In this document: in pieces, positions 28,212-36,360 of the stretch | Position numbering within the stretch: the first letter of the stretch is position 1 | Layout: the number at the start of each line of letters is the position of its first letter | Source: Bacteroides sp. | GTDB taxonomy: Bacteria > Bacteroidota > Bacteroidia > Bacteroidales > Bacteroidaceae | NCBI GenBank assembly: GCA_019414665.1 | Contig: DXLO01000013.1 | Coordinates: 7,470 to 71,469 of the forward strand | Direction of reading: 5' to 3' | Length of the DNA: 64,000 bases | Made by a program: the position numbers and the translations under genes | The notes under the pieces: generated by a model | Databases searched by the model: none | Told to the model about the DNA's origin: nothing | What the model saw: only the letters and a program-made list of their open reading frames with translations

Positions 28212-29028
28212 ATTCTCCTAAAATTTTAAGTGCTTTAGTGAGCGGGGTTACCGCATCGATAGATTGTTTATATCTCAGGTAATCATTGAACATCACGTCT
28301 ACGTAGAACATATATTCCCATTCGCGTCCGATGATGGGCAATGATTGTATCTTAGTCAGGTTTATGTTGTAGAATGAAAAAATGGAAAGAACTTTCGAAA
28401 GACTTCCTTCATTGTGTGGAAGTGAGAAAACGATGTTTGCCTTGTTTACCTTCGAACGGTCTTTCAGGTCGTCGGCAATCCACGGGTCGCATACTATAAG
28501 AAAGCGTGTAAAATTGTGTTTGTTGGTTTCAATTCCTTCCTGAAGTATTTTCATTCCATACATGCTTGCTGCATATTTGGAGCAGATGGCTGCATGTCCT
28601 TTCAGTTGTTTTTCGTGGATGTTTTTGGCACTTCCGGCAGTATCATCGGTTTCTACAACTTTCAGTTCCTGATGGTGCTGGAGAAATTCGCGGCATTGTG
28701 CCAGGGCTACCGGATGAGAGTTTACTTCTGTCAGGTCCTCCCAGCTTTCATCGGGCAGACACATGATGTTGTGGCTGATACGAAGCTTGTGTTCTCCGAT
28801 GATAGTAGCTCCACTTTCGCGGAGTAATTCGTAGTTATGAAGCAGGCTTCCGGCAATTGTATTTTCTATGGCAACTGTTCCGATTACATTGCTGTCCTTG
28901 CGCATGTTCTCGAATACTTCTTCGAATGTATTGCAACAGATTAACTCTATTTCTTCATCCTTGAAATATTTGTGGGCGGCAATGTCGTGGTATGAGCCCG
29001 GAACACCTTGTATTGCTATCTTTTTCAT
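28186..29028 (-). CDS. pheA: Prephenate dehydratase
   Basis: This enzyme converts prephenate to phenylpyruvate. The catalytic PDT domain covers about residues 1-180 (AIQGVPGSYHDIAAHKYF, GTVAIENTIAGSLLHNYELL, DDTAGSAKNI) with the family motif HNFTRFLIV. An ACT domain follows (~197-280: ANIVFSLPHNEGSLSKVLSIF). The usual Phe-binding ESRP motif of the ACT domain reads QSLP here, so feedback binding may differ. There is no fused chorismate mutase. It is the first structural gene of the operon and lies directly downstream of a Phe/Tyr leader-peptide attenuator. Confidence 0.95.
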   Translation of the reverse strand: MKKIAIQGVPGSYHDIAAHKYFKDEEIELICCNTFEEVFENMRKDSNVIGTVAIENTIAGSLLHNYELLRESGATIIGEHKLRISHNIMCLPDESWEDLTEVNSHPVALAQCREFLQHHQELKVVETDDTAGSAKNIHEKQLKGHAAICSKYAASMYGMKILQEGIETNKHNFTRFLIVCDPWIADDLKDRSKVNKANIVFSLPHNEGSLSKVLSIFSFYNINLTKIQSLPIIGREWEYMFYVDVMFNDYLRYKQSIDAVTPLTKALKILGEYAEGESTL

Positions 29029-29040
29029 TTGCTCTTGGTT

Positions 29041-29080
29041 TAAAATAAAAAATCCCGTTTCTTTCCAGAAGCGGGATTTC
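29041..29080 (-). terminator. Attenuator terminator in the pheA leader
   Basis: On the minus strand AAATCCCGCTTCT pairs with AGAAACGGGATTT (12 of 13 pairs) around a short purine loop and is followed by TTTTTATTTTA. It lies between the leader peptide and pheA, 13 bp before the pheA ATG. Its 5' arm is also complementary to a segment inside the leader-peptide gene (29123-29136), which gives an alternative antiterminator. Confidence 0.88.
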
Positions 29081-29108
29081 GTTATATTGTTTTTACTTAT
29101 TCATTGGT

Positions 29109-29198
29109 TTATCGTACATATGCGAACTCCCGCTTCACTTCATTGCTAAAGTAAAAGTAAAAAAAGTAAAAGAAGAAGTATGTCGCAAATGTTTTCAT
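29109..29198 (-). CDS. Phe/Tyr-rich leader peptide of the aromatic amino acid operon
   Basis: This 29-codon ORF reads MKTFAT, then YFFFYFFYFYF at residues 7-17, then SNEVKREFAYVR and stop. It has 9 Phe and 5 Tyr, 11 of them consecutive. A -7/-33 promoter lies upstream and an intrinsic terminator lies 28 bp downstream. Codons 21-25 overlap GAAGCGGGA, which can pair with the 5' arm of the terminator. Stalling of the ribosome at Phe/Tyr codons would free this segment to form an antiterminator; complete translation would cover it and allow termination. The design is that of classic amino acid attenuators such as pheL and trpL. The ORF is too short for most gene callers. Confidence 0.88.
   Translation of the reverse strand: MKTFATYFFFYFFYFYFSNEVKREFAYVR
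29123..29136 (-). promoter_or_regulatory. Antiterminator arm in the leader ORF
   Basis: GAAGCGGGAGTTCG on the minus strand is complementary at 13 of 14 positions to CGAAATCCCGCTTC at 29081-29068, the 5' arm of the attenuator terminator. Formation of this pairing excludes the terminator. Confidence 0.75.
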
Positions 29199-29231
29199 TT
29201 TTGTTCTGTTATTTTGTTATCATTACGGTTG

Positions 29232-29260
29232 CAAATGTAATACTTTTCTTGAAAAAACAA
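29232..29260 (-). promoter_or_regulatory. Promoter of the pheA operon leader
   Basis: On the minus strand TTG at 29260-29258 is followed 18 bp later by TACATTTG at 29239-29232, matching Bacteroides -33/-7 elements. Transcription would start near 29225, about 27 nt before the leader-peptide ATG. Confidence 0.72.
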
Positions 29261-29311
29261 TAGTTTTATGAACTTTTTCTTTAAATATTTTCTTTACACG
29301 ACATATTCGAT

Positions 29312-29319
29312 TAAATTTG
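29312..29319 (+). promoter_or_regulatory. -7 promoter element of the MalY-type gene
   Basis: TAAATTTG fits the -7 consensus and lies 38 bp before the ATG, divergent from the pheA operon promoter. Confidence 0.6.
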
Positions 29320-29357
29320 TGTTAGAACAAACTCGCTAATTAAAACATAATATCACC

Positions 29358-30527
29358 ATGAATTATAATTTTGATGAACTGATAGACCGTCGGGAAACGA
29401 GTGCTGAAAAAGTTGAAGGAATGAAGAGTATATGGGGTAGGGAAGATCTTATTCCGATGTGGGTAGCCGATATGGATTTTGCAACTCCACCGTTTGTGAT
29501 TGATGCAATCCGCAAGCGTTGTGAGCATCCTGTGCTGGGCTATACCTGCAAACCTGATAGCTATTATCAGGCCGTTATTAACTGGGTGGATTCCCGTTAT
29601 GGTATGAAGGTAAGAAAAGAACAGATTACTTACGTGCCGGGCATTGTGCCGGGGTTGGGGATGGCAATCAATGCCTTTACTCATCCGGGAGATAAAATAA
29701 TGATTATGCCTCCTGTTTATCATCCTTTTTCGTGGCTGGTAACTCGTAATGACCGAAGGGTGGTAGAGTGTCCGTTGATACTGGAAAATGGAACGTATCG
29801 CATGGACTTGGATTTGTTCCGCAAAGAGATAAAAGGGGTGCGTGTGTTTATATTATGTAATCCTCACAATCCGGGCGGTGTGGTCTGGACACACGATGAG
29901 CTGAAGGCGATTGCAGACATATGTGCTGAAGATAATGTGATTGTCTTTTCGGATGAAATTCATGCCGATCTGACGTTGCCACCTCGTCATCATGTTCCTT
30001 TTGCCATGATTTCCGAGCGTGCAAAGAATAATTCCGTTACGTTCATGGCTCCTAGTAAGGCATTTAATATGCCAGGAGTAGCTGCTTCGCATGCTATTAT
30101 CTATAATGAGGGACTCCACAAACGGTTTACTACTTATATGGAAAGCTGTGAGTTTGGCGGAGGTCATGTTTTTGCCTTTCCGGCAGTAGAGGCTGCATAT
30201 TCTAATGGAACAGAGTGGCTGGAACAATGTCTGGCTTATATACAAGGTAATATTGATTATTTGGATCATTACCTGAAGACTTATATGCCTAAGATTAAGG
30301 CAATGCTTCCGATGGCTTCGTATCTGGTATGGCTTGACTGTCGGGAGTTGAATCTGTCACAGCAGCAGCTTGAAGATTTTTTTGTATCTCATGCGCATTT
30401 AGCTCTGAACAGTGGTACGACTTTTGGAAAAGAGGGTACGGGATTTATGAGAATGAATGTCGGATGTCCGCGTTCTGTACTTGAACAGGCAATGAAGCAG
30501 TTGAAAGAGGCTTATGATGAGTTGTAA
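29358..30527 (+). CDS. MalY/PatB-family PLP-dependent C-S lyase / aminotransferase
   Basis: A fold-type I PLP enzyme of the MalY/PatB group, whose members often act as cystathionine beta-lyases. The N-terminal block MKSIWGREDLIPMWVADMDFATPP is diagnostic. CNPHNPGGVVW, FSDEIHADL and the PLP-lysine block MAPSKAFNMPG follow in order. The 389-residue length is typical, and there is no signal peptide, so it acts in the cytoplasm. It stands alone with its own promoter and a strong terminator. Whether it makes homocysteine or acts as an aminotransferase cannot be told. Confidence 0.9.
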   Translation: MNYNFDELIDRRETSAEKVEGMKSIWGREDLIPMWVADMDFATPPFVIDAIRKRCEHPVLGYTCKPDSYYQAVINWVDSRYGMKVRKEQITYVPGIVPGLGMAINAFTHPGDKIMIMPPVYHPFSWLVTRNDRRVVECPLILENGTYRMDLDLFRKEIKGVRVFILCNPHNPGGVVWTHDELKAIADICAEDNVIVFSDEIHADLTLPPRHHVPFAMISERAKNNSVTFMAPSKAFNMPGVAASHAIIYNEGLHKRFTTYMESCEFGGGHVFAFPAVEAAYSNGTEWLEQCLAYIQGNIDYLDHYLKTYMPKIKAMLPMASYLVWLDCRELNLSQQQLEDFFVSHAHLALNSGTTFGKEGTGFMRMNVGCPRSVLEQAMKQLKEAYDEL

Positions 30528-30607
30528 TTATAGATATGAAAGCTATATAAAAAAACATTTTTAAGAAATGTGAATTTTTAATAGAAAATTTCGTTCTTAT
30601 GAACTAA

Positions 30608-30656
30608 AGAGTCGTATCAAACTTTTTATCATGTAGTTTGATACGACTCTTTTTCG
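30608..30656 (+). terminator. Intrinsic terminator after the MalY-type gene
   Basis: AGAGTCGTATCAAACT (30608-30623) and its perfect complement (30635-30650) form a 16 bp stem followed by TTTTCG. No other feature was seen between 30528 and 30789. Confidence 0.9.
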
Positions 30657-30789
30657 TTTGAAAATATTATAATTCCAGACTTCTTAAATAAATCAGTGGA
30701 TTATATTCTTTTATGTTGAAGAAATTGACAATTGCAGTTTTATCAATTTTGTTGACGTTTTCCCTTTGTCTTATTTAAAAAGTAGCATA

Positions 30790-31740
30790 TTAATAAATTC
30801 CCGGAGCAGAGTTTTGCTTGAGGTTATCATAATTTCCGGTAATCAGCTTCTCGTTGTCCGGATTTAGCTCAATAGCTTTTTTCATATCTTCTATGGAGCC
30901 TTCCTTATCACCTTTTAGCAGTCGGATACGTCCTCGTTCCTGATAGAGCACTGCGTTTTGAGGCATTAGTTCGATGGCTTCTGTATAGAACTCTATAGCC
31001 TGGTCGAATTCTTTCTGTTCCATTAACATTTCACCTTTAAGCAGATAGGCTTTTTCGTTGAACGGATTTACTTCCAATACCTGGTTGAAACATGATTGAG
31101 CTTCTTCTACCTGACCAAGTGCTGCGTGTATTCTTCCTTTAAGTAGTAAAGCATCCTCTTCATCAGGTGAAACTGAAAGAACTTTATCCAGATCGCTCAT
31201 GGCATCTTTAGCCTGACGCATATCCCAGAGGACTTCGGCACGAAGCAGATAAGCCTCTTTATATTCTTCGTTTTGCATGATGGCCTTGGTCAGCATCACA
31301 ATAGCCTGCAGGTCATTTTTCATGCCTCGTGCAGCCTTTGCTGCAAGATAGTAAGCCGGAGCACTGGTTTCGTCAAGCTTTATAGCTTTCTGACAAGCAT
31401 CATCCATACTTTCATAATCTTCTTGCATATAACAGATACTTGCCAGAGCAAGCAGAGCCTGTATATTGTCGGGCGTTTTATCAACCAGGCGGTCTAGTGT
31501 AATACGGGCATCGTCTGTACGTCCGGCTTCTATATACGCATTGGCAAGCAGTTGCAGCGTTTCAGGTTCATCATTCAGTGCTATTGCCTGCTCAAAACAT
31601 TTTATAGCATAGGGAAGCTGGCGCATATTGCGTGCGCGGATACCATCATATTTCAGAATCTCGAAATTTTTCTTTTCCTGTTTTGCCTGTTGGTCTTCGT
31701 TCGGCTTTCCTCCACCGAACAAGGATGATAATAAGCCCAT
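30790..31740 (-). CDS. Tetratricopeptide repeat protein
   Basis: A 316-residue cytoplasmic protein built of about eight TPR units from residue ~35 to ~305 (for example AIKCFEQAIALNDEPETLQLLANAYIEAG repeats with A-x3-Y-x-A pattern). The N-terminus MGLLSSLFGGGKPNEDQQAKQEK is a basic, flexible tail without a signal peptide. TPR arrays mediate protein contacts; the partner is not known. A -7 promoter element (TATCTTTG, minus strand) is at 31770-31777, divergent from the next gene. Confidence 0.85.
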   Translation of the reverse strand: MGLLSSLFGGGKPNEDQQAKQEKKNFEILKYDGIRARNMRQLPYAIKCFEQAIALNDEPETLQLLANAYIEAGRTDDARITLDRLVDKTPDNIQALLALASICYMQEDYESMDDACQKAIKLDETSAPAYYLAAKAARGMKNDLQAIVMLTKAIMQNEEYKEAYLLRAEVLWDMRQAKDAMSDLDKVLSVSPDEEDALLLKGRIHAALGQVEEAQSCFNQVLEVNPFNEKAYLLKGEMLMEQKEFDQAIEFYTEAIELMPQNAVLYQERGRIRLLKGDKEGSIEDMKKAIELNPDNEKLITGNYDNLKQNSAPGIY

Positions 31741-31769
31741 AATTTTATCTCTTTTATGTTAATGTGTTG

Positions 31770-31830
31770 CAAAGATAACGAGAAAATTAACTTAATGGAT
31801 ATGTTTGCTGAAAAGAAATTAGTATGTTTG
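31770..31830. promoter_or_regulatory. Divergent -7 elements of the TPR and TapB-like genes
   Basis: TATCTTTG on the minus strand (31777-31770) faces the TPR gene. TATGTTTG on the plus strand (31823-31830) faces the gene at 31867. Both fit TAnnTTTG. Confidence 0.6.
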
Positions 31831-31866
31831 CAACCGAATAATACAGTGAAATAAAAAAGAAAAGTT

Positions 31867-32571
31867 ATGAAAAAAATGCTGTTGGCCATTGTTGCTCTGC
31901 TGGCATGTCATACCATGCAGGCACAATACTTCTGTACTACTCAGGGTACGGAATTACATTATGTAAATTATGATGAGGCAGGACAAAGCCTGTCGAACGA
32001 AACGGTTACGGTATACAATGTCGTAAAGAATGCTTCAGGAGAAAGTGCTCAGTATCTTGCCAAAATAGTAACTAATAAGACCAAGAATAATACCAGCTAT
32101 ACACTTTATAACTGGAATTACGATGGTAATGTTACTACCTGCCAGGAAGATTTGATGTATGGTCCTTATATAAAATCCGATTCAGATCCTGCCAAATACG
32201 ATTCGAAGGCCCGTCAGGCTATGGCTGAAGAGCTGAAACTGAAAGGTGATAATTCATTTACTATCAAAAAGCACGCCAGTGCAGGCGAGTCGATTCCAGA
32301 CCGTACTTATTCGCTGATCTTCAATATGCTGAAGAATGAGATAAATATATCTGGTGCAGCTTATATGGGTGAAGAGAAAGTCAGTACGACTGCCGGTAAG
32401 TTTGATTGTATTAAGATTTCATACCTGAAGCGTACAAAAATCGTTCTGAAGACCGAAACCGTACGTGTAACAGAATGGTATGCCGAAGGTATCGGACTGG
32501 TAAAATCAGAAAGCTATAATACCAAGGGAGAACCTGATGGAAAAACTATCTTGGTAAAAATAGTGAAGTGA
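31867..32571 (+). CDS. Secreted DUF3108/TapB-like protein of unknown function
   Basis: A 234-residue protein with a signal peptide cleaved near MQAQ (residue ~20). The body is predicted to be mostly beta strands and includes GTELHYVNYDEAGQSLSNETVTVYNVV and the C-terminal GKFDCIKISYLKRTKI...EWYAEGIGLVKSESY, a pattern seen in DUF3108/TapB-type periplasmic proteins. No catalytic motif is visible. Function is unknown. It is monocistronic with its own promoter and terminator. Confidence 0.65.
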   Translation: MKKMLLAIVALLACHTMQAQYFCTTQGTELHYVNYDEAGQSLSNETVTVYNVVKNASGESAQYLAKIVTNKTKNNTSYTLYNWNYDGNVTTCQEDLMYGPYIKSDSDPAKYDSKARQAMAEELKLKGDNSFTIKKHASAGESIPDRTYSLIFNMLKNEINISGAAYMGEEKVSTTAGKFDCIKISYLKRTKIVLKTETVRVTEWYAEGIGLVKSESYNTKGEPDGKTILVKIVK

Positions 32572-32614
32572 TCTGAATTAATATTTCATCAATAATACTT
32601 GTCTTTCTAAGAAA

Positions 32615-32666
32615 GCACCCGATATTCTGATTTCTCGACTTAGGAATACGGGTGCGATCTTTTTAT
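32615..32666. terminator. Terminator between the TapB-like gene and the acyl-CoA synthetase gene
   Basis: GCACCCGATATTC pairs with GAATACGGGTGC with one bulged A and is followed by a T-rich tract. It lies between convergent genes. Confidence 0.8.
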
Positions 32667-32679
32667 TGATACTTGTGTA

Positions 32680-34332
32680 TCAGATAATTTCTATACCTTG
32701 TTGCTTGCAAAGTTCCAGGCTTAAATCTTTCAGTTTGAACTTCTGGATTTTGCCACTTCCTGTCATCGGGAATTGCTTTACAAAGAAAATGTATTTCGGA
32801 ATCTTGTATCGGGCTATCTTTCCTTCGCAAAACTCACGTACATCATATTCGTTCATTGTGCATCCTTCGTGCAGAATGATGAATGCACCTACAGCTTCAC
32901 CGTATTTCTTCGACGGTACACCCGCTACCTGAACATCCTTTATGCCAGGCATCTGATAAAGGAACTCTTCTATTTCGCGCGGATAAATGTTTTCTCCTCC
33001 ACGGATAATCATGTCTTTGATACGTCCCGTAATGCGATAGTTGCCGTTTTCGTCCTTGATACCCAAGTCGCCCGAATGCAGGAAACCGTTTTTGTCTATC
33101 ACTTCCGCAGTAGCTTCCGGATTCCTATAATATCCTTTCATGGTATTATATCCGCGGTTACACATTTCCCCTTGTACACCTGGAGGACATTCCTCTCCTG
33201 TTTCTGGGTCGATAACCTTCACTTCCGTAAATTCAAAATCATGACCGACTGTAGTAAAACGCACCTCCTGCGGGTCGTCGATACGGCTGTGTGTCATACC
33301 CGGAGAAGCTTCTGTCAGTCCGTATACACTGGTTACCTTCATGAACATTTTCTCTTCCACCTGTTTCATCAGTTCTACCGGGCAGAGAGAACCAGCCATA
33401 ATACCTGTACGCAGGCATGAAAGGTCGAACATGTCGAACATCGGATGGTTGAGTTCCGCTATAAACATGGTAGGTACTCCGTAAAGTGCCGTACAGCGTT
33501 CCTTGTGAATGGAAGCCAGTACCAGCAACGGATCGAAACGTTCCGTCATAACTTGTGTACAACCATGTGTAAGACAGTTCATTGTAGCGAGTACCACACC
33601 AAAGCAGTGGAATAACGGTACACATACACAAAGCTTGTCGGCGGAAGTGAACTTCATGTGTTCTCCCGTAAGAAATCCGTTGTTGGCTATGTTATAATGC
33701 GTAAGCATTACTCCTTTCGGGAATCCCGTTGTACCTGAAGTATATTGCATGTTTACCGTATCGTGGCAATTGACTTTTTTCTTTGCTTCGTCGAGTACGG
33801 TATCGTCTATGTTGTTTCCCAACAGAAGGATTTCGGCTGTGTTGTACATGCCACGGTATTTTTCCTGTCCGATGTAGATGACATTGCGCATGTGCGGGAA
33901 CCGTTTACTCTTCATGTGCCCGCGTTCGAAAGTCTTCAGCTCGGGAAGCATCCGGTAAGTCATATCTACAAAACTGCTGTCCTTTTCCCCATCGACGATA
34001 CATAGCGTATGCATGTCCGAGTTTTCGCACAAGTACTCCAGCTCAGACTGTTTGTAGTTTGTGTTAACCGTAACTGCTACAGCACCAATTTTGGCACAGG
34101 CATAAAGAAACGTCAGCCAGTCGGGTACGTTTCTCGCCCATATACCCACGTGTGTGCCGTGTGTGATACCGATGGCAAGCAATCCCTTAGCCATATTGTC
34201 CACACGTCGGTTGAACTGACTCCATGTAAACCGCAGGTTACGGTCGGAGTATACGATATACTCTTTATCGGGTGTTTCCTTGGCCCAGTGCTCCAGCCAG
34301 TCACCCAGTGTTCTTTCCGATAATTGTATCAT
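32680..34332 (-). CDS. AMP-dependent acyl-CoA synthetase (fatty-acid CoA ligase type)
   Basis: A cytoplasmic adenylate-forming ligase that activates a carboxylic acid as acyl-AMP and then acyl-CoA. The P-loop YTSGTTGFPKGVMLTH (near residue 190), the A5-type VYGLTEASPG, the A7/A8 blocks SGDLGIKDENGNYRITGRIKDMIIRGGENIYP and the catalytic lysine in GSGKIQKFKL at the C-terminus are all present. The length of 550 residues fits medium- or long-chain acyl-CoA ligases. It lies 13 bp downstream of an XRE-cupin regulator gene on the same strand, which probably controls it. The natural acid substrate is unknown. Confidence 0.92.
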   Translation of the reverse strand: MIQLSERTLGDWLEHWAKETPDKEYIVYSDRNLRFTWSQFNRRVDNMAKGLLAIGITHGTHVGIWARNVPDWLTFLYACAKIGAVAVTVNTNYKQSELEYLCENSDMHTLCIVDGEKDSSFVDMTYRMLPELKTFERGHMKSKRFPHMRNVIYIGQEKYRGMYNTAEILLLGNNIDDTVLDEAKKKVNCHDTVNMQYTSGTTGFPKGVMLTHYNIANNGFLTGEHMKFTSADKLCVCVPLFHCFGVVLATMNCLTHGCTQVMTERFDPLLVLASIHKERCTALYGVPTMFIAELNHPMFDMFDLSCLRTGIMAGSLCPVELMKQVEEKMFMKVTSVYGLTEASPGMTHSRIDDPQEVRFTTVGHDFEFTEVKVIDPETGEECPPGVQGEMCNRGYNTMKGYYRNPEATAEVIDKNGFLHSGDLGIKDENGNYRITGRIKDMIIRGGENIYPREIEEFLYQMPGIKDVQVAGVPSKKYGEAVGAFIILHEGCTMNEYDVREFCEGKIARYKIPKYIFFVKQFPMTGSGKIQKFKLKDLSLELCKQQGIEII

Positions 34333-34345
34333 AATAGGTAGCGGT

Positions 34346-34924
34346 TTAAATAGGAGTATAGATTACAGCCAGGATACGAGCTTCCTGTCCTTCGAAAGCA
34401 TGTACATGATGAGGTACGATGGAATCGTAATAAATCGTATCACCTTCTTCCAGCAGATACGTGTATTTACCATAATTGATTTCCAGTGTGCCTTTCAGTA
34501 CCATGATAAACTCTTCTCCCTCGTGAGCAGACAGATGGAATTCATTATTTCCGTTTGCATCGATGTCGACGATAAACGGTTCCATGTGTCGGTCGGTCTT
34601 GCTGCGCGACAGTGAATGATAATGTAAGTGCTGACGCGCATCGAGTGCATTGTTAGAGAAGCTGATGGTATCGTCAGCATCTCCGCGTCGGCATACTACA
34701 GGACCCGCTTCATCAGGCTGATCGTCGAGGAAAGTGCCCAGACGTACTCCCAGTGCACGCGCCAGCTTTACAAGCGGAGCGAGCGAAGGAATGTCAATAT
34801 TTTCCTCGATACGTGTGATTTGTTCTACGGCAAGTCCTGTACGGTCTGCCAGTTCTTCCAGACTTATTTCTTTTGCTGTTCTAAGGCTTTTTACTTTTTC
34901 TCCAATAACGTTGGTTCTATCCAT
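34346..34924 (-). CDS. XRE-family transcriptional regulator with C-terminal cupin sensor
   Basis: A 192-residue regulator. The N-terminal HTH (about residues 8-64, VKSLRTAKEISLEELADRTG...ITRIEENIDIPSLAPLVKLARALGV) is followed by a cupin-2 domain (about 110-190, EFHLSAHEGEEFIMVLKG with the closing HHVHAFEG). Such proteins sense small molecules through the cupin. It precedes the acyl-CoA synthetase gene by 13 bp, so acyl-CoA or fatty acid sensing is a fair guess (inference). A -7 element is at 34984-34991. The leader contains a AAAGCC/GGCTTT hairpin. Confidence 0.9.
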   Translation of the reverse strand: MDRTNVIGEKVKSLRTAKEISLEELADRTGLAVEQITRIEENIDIPSLAPLVKLARALGVRLGTFLDDQPDEAGPVVCRRGDADDTISFSNNALDARQHLHYHSLSRSKTDRHMEPFIVDIDANGNNEFHLSAHEGEEFIMVLKGTLEINYGKYTYLLEEGDTIYYDSIVPHHVHAFEGQEARILAVIYTPI

Positions 34925-34983
34925 AGTATAGTGTTTTTTACGATGAAAAGCCGTTATGTGGCTTTCAATGAATCAGATTTGGG

Positions 34984-34991
34984 CAAATATA
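34984..34991 (-). promoter_or_regulatory. -7 promoter element of the XRE-cupin gene
   Basis: TATATTTG on the minus strand fits TAnnTTTG and lies 60 bp upstream of the ATG. Confidence 0.55.
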
Positions 34992-35179
34992 GTAAAGTTT
35001 TATAATACTCATGCCATGGATGTATAAAAAGGTTATCCAGCTTTTTTACTAAAGTTGCCGAGCTTGCTAATATTTTCAAAAAAAAACATATACGGAAAAT
35101 GGTTTGTGAACCTTGGTCGAAATCGTGTTGTGTGTATTTTACAAGCTTTGCATATTTTCAAAGATGGCTGAGCTTCGTT

Positions 35180-35187
35180 TAAATTTG
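35180..35187 (+). promoter_or_regulatory. -7 promoter element of the flavodoxin-like pair
   Basis: TAAATTTG lies 12 bp upstream of the ATG at 35200, so the transcript would have a very short leader. This supports the chosen start. Confidence 0.55.
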
Positions 35188-35199
35188 AACAGATAAAAT

Positions 35200-35715
35200 A
35201 TGAAACTGATAATGACCGACCGCCCTGTCGACCTGAGTTTCTTGAAAGATGAGGCGGTGAAATACATTGATTTGTCATCCTTGCGGATAGCGAACTGTGT
35301 GGGATGCTTTGGATGTTGGACAAAGACACCGGGCAAATGCGTGATTCGTGACGACGCTACCTGGGTATATCCCTGTATAGCTGCCAGCAACACAGTTCTG
35401 TATGTCAGCCGGCTCTGCTATGGCGGATATGACAGTGTGATGAAGACCATGCTGGAGCGTGCCATTCCTGTACAGCAGGCATTTATACGCATTTACAAGG
35501 GAGAAACCCATCACGTGCAGCGTGCCGTAATGCCGAAGAAAGCTACTATTCTTGCTTACGGCGATATTTCGTCCGACGAAAAGGACCTATTCAGAAAGCT
35601 GGTTGCCCGCAATGCAGCCAATATGAACTTTGAGAGTTATGAAGTAAGGTTTTCAACCGAAGCTATGTTGAACGATGTGGTAAAAGAAATTGTAGAAAGA
35701 TGGGAAAAGTACTGA
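35200..35715 (+). CDS. Flavodoxin-fold protein (NADPH-dependent FMN reductase-like), short N-terminus
   Basis: A 171-residue protein resembling FMN reductase and iron-sulfur flavoprotein relatives. The CVGCFGCWTKTPGKCVIRDD block near residues 34-53 is characteristic of that group. The usual N-terminal glycine-rich GSPR loop that binds the FMN phosphate is missing: the protein starts at MKLIMTDRP. A good -7 promoter element directly upstream argues that this is the real start. Its end overlaps the next gene, another flavodoxin-like protein that does contain GSPRAPKSNS, by 16 bp. The two may act as a pair. Substrate is unknown. Confidence 0.7.
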   Translation: MKLIMTDRPVDLSFLKDEAVKYIDLSSLRIANCVGCFGCWTKTPGKCVIRDDATWVYPCIAASNTVLYVSRLCYGGYDSVMKTMLERAIPVQQAFIRIYKGETHHVQRAVMPKKATILAYGDISSDEKDLFRKLVARNAANMNFESYEVRFSTEAMLNDVVKEIVERWEKY

Positions 35716-36302
35716 TTCTTAACGGTAGTCCGCGAGCTCCGAAATCCAATTCCAGACGATATGCTGAAATATTCTCCACCGCTTGTAAGTTACCGTCGGA
35801 TTATTTCAATATATCGAAGACCAACCATGCCGCACTGTGTCAGAAAATGTCAGAGTATTCCGATGTACTGTTGGTTTTTCCGCTTTATGCCGATTCGCTT
35901 CCAGTGGGGTTACTGAATTTCCTGAAGTATCTGGAAGCCAACTCACCGAAGCGGAAGCCTGTTGTATCAGTTCTGATAAATTGCGGTTTTCTGGAATACC
36001 ACCAAAACGATATTGCCTTGGAAATGCTCCGTTTCTTTTGTCAGAAAAACGGTTATCGCACAGGATCTGTGTTGGCTTTGGGAAGTGGAGAGGCGATACT
36101 CGGCACTCCGTTCCGTTACATAGCTGTGAGGGCAATCAGGAAACTGGCAAAATCTGTCGGTAACGGTAAATATTGTAACATACAAGCTACCATGCCGCTG
36201 AATAAGCGTTTGTTTATCTGGGCTTCCACACGTTACTGGATACAGTACGGCAAGCGTTTTGGAATAACCAAAGAGCAGATGCAGAGCATGAAGATTGAGT
36301 AG
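35700..36302 (+). CDS. NADPH-dependent FMN reductase / flavodoxin-like protein
   Basis: A 200-residue flavodoxin-fold protein starting with VLILNGSPRAPKSNSRRYAEIF, the standard FMN phosphate-binding loop. The LLVFPLYADSLPVGLLNFLKYLE block is the region around the isoalloxazine ring. It overlaps the preceding flavodoxin-like gene by 16 bp and is the last gene of this small operon. The 200-residue length suggests a single flavodoxin domain with a C-terminal extension. A role in quinone or flavin reduction is possible but not shown. Confidence 0.75.
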   Translation: MGKVLILNGSPRAPKSNSRRYAEIFSTACKLPSDYFNISKTNHAALCQKMSEYSDVLLVFPLYADSLPVGLLNFLKYLEANSPKRKPVVSVLINCGFLEYHQNDIALEMLRFFCQKNGYRTGSVLALGSGEAILGTPFRYIAVRAIRKLAKSVGNGKYCNIQATMPLNKRLFIWASTRYWIQYGKRFGITKEQMQSMKIE

Positions 36303-36360
36303 GGTTACTTTGTGCCGGAAGGAAACAGCTTTACGGTATCTCTGAATGGAATTTTTCTTG

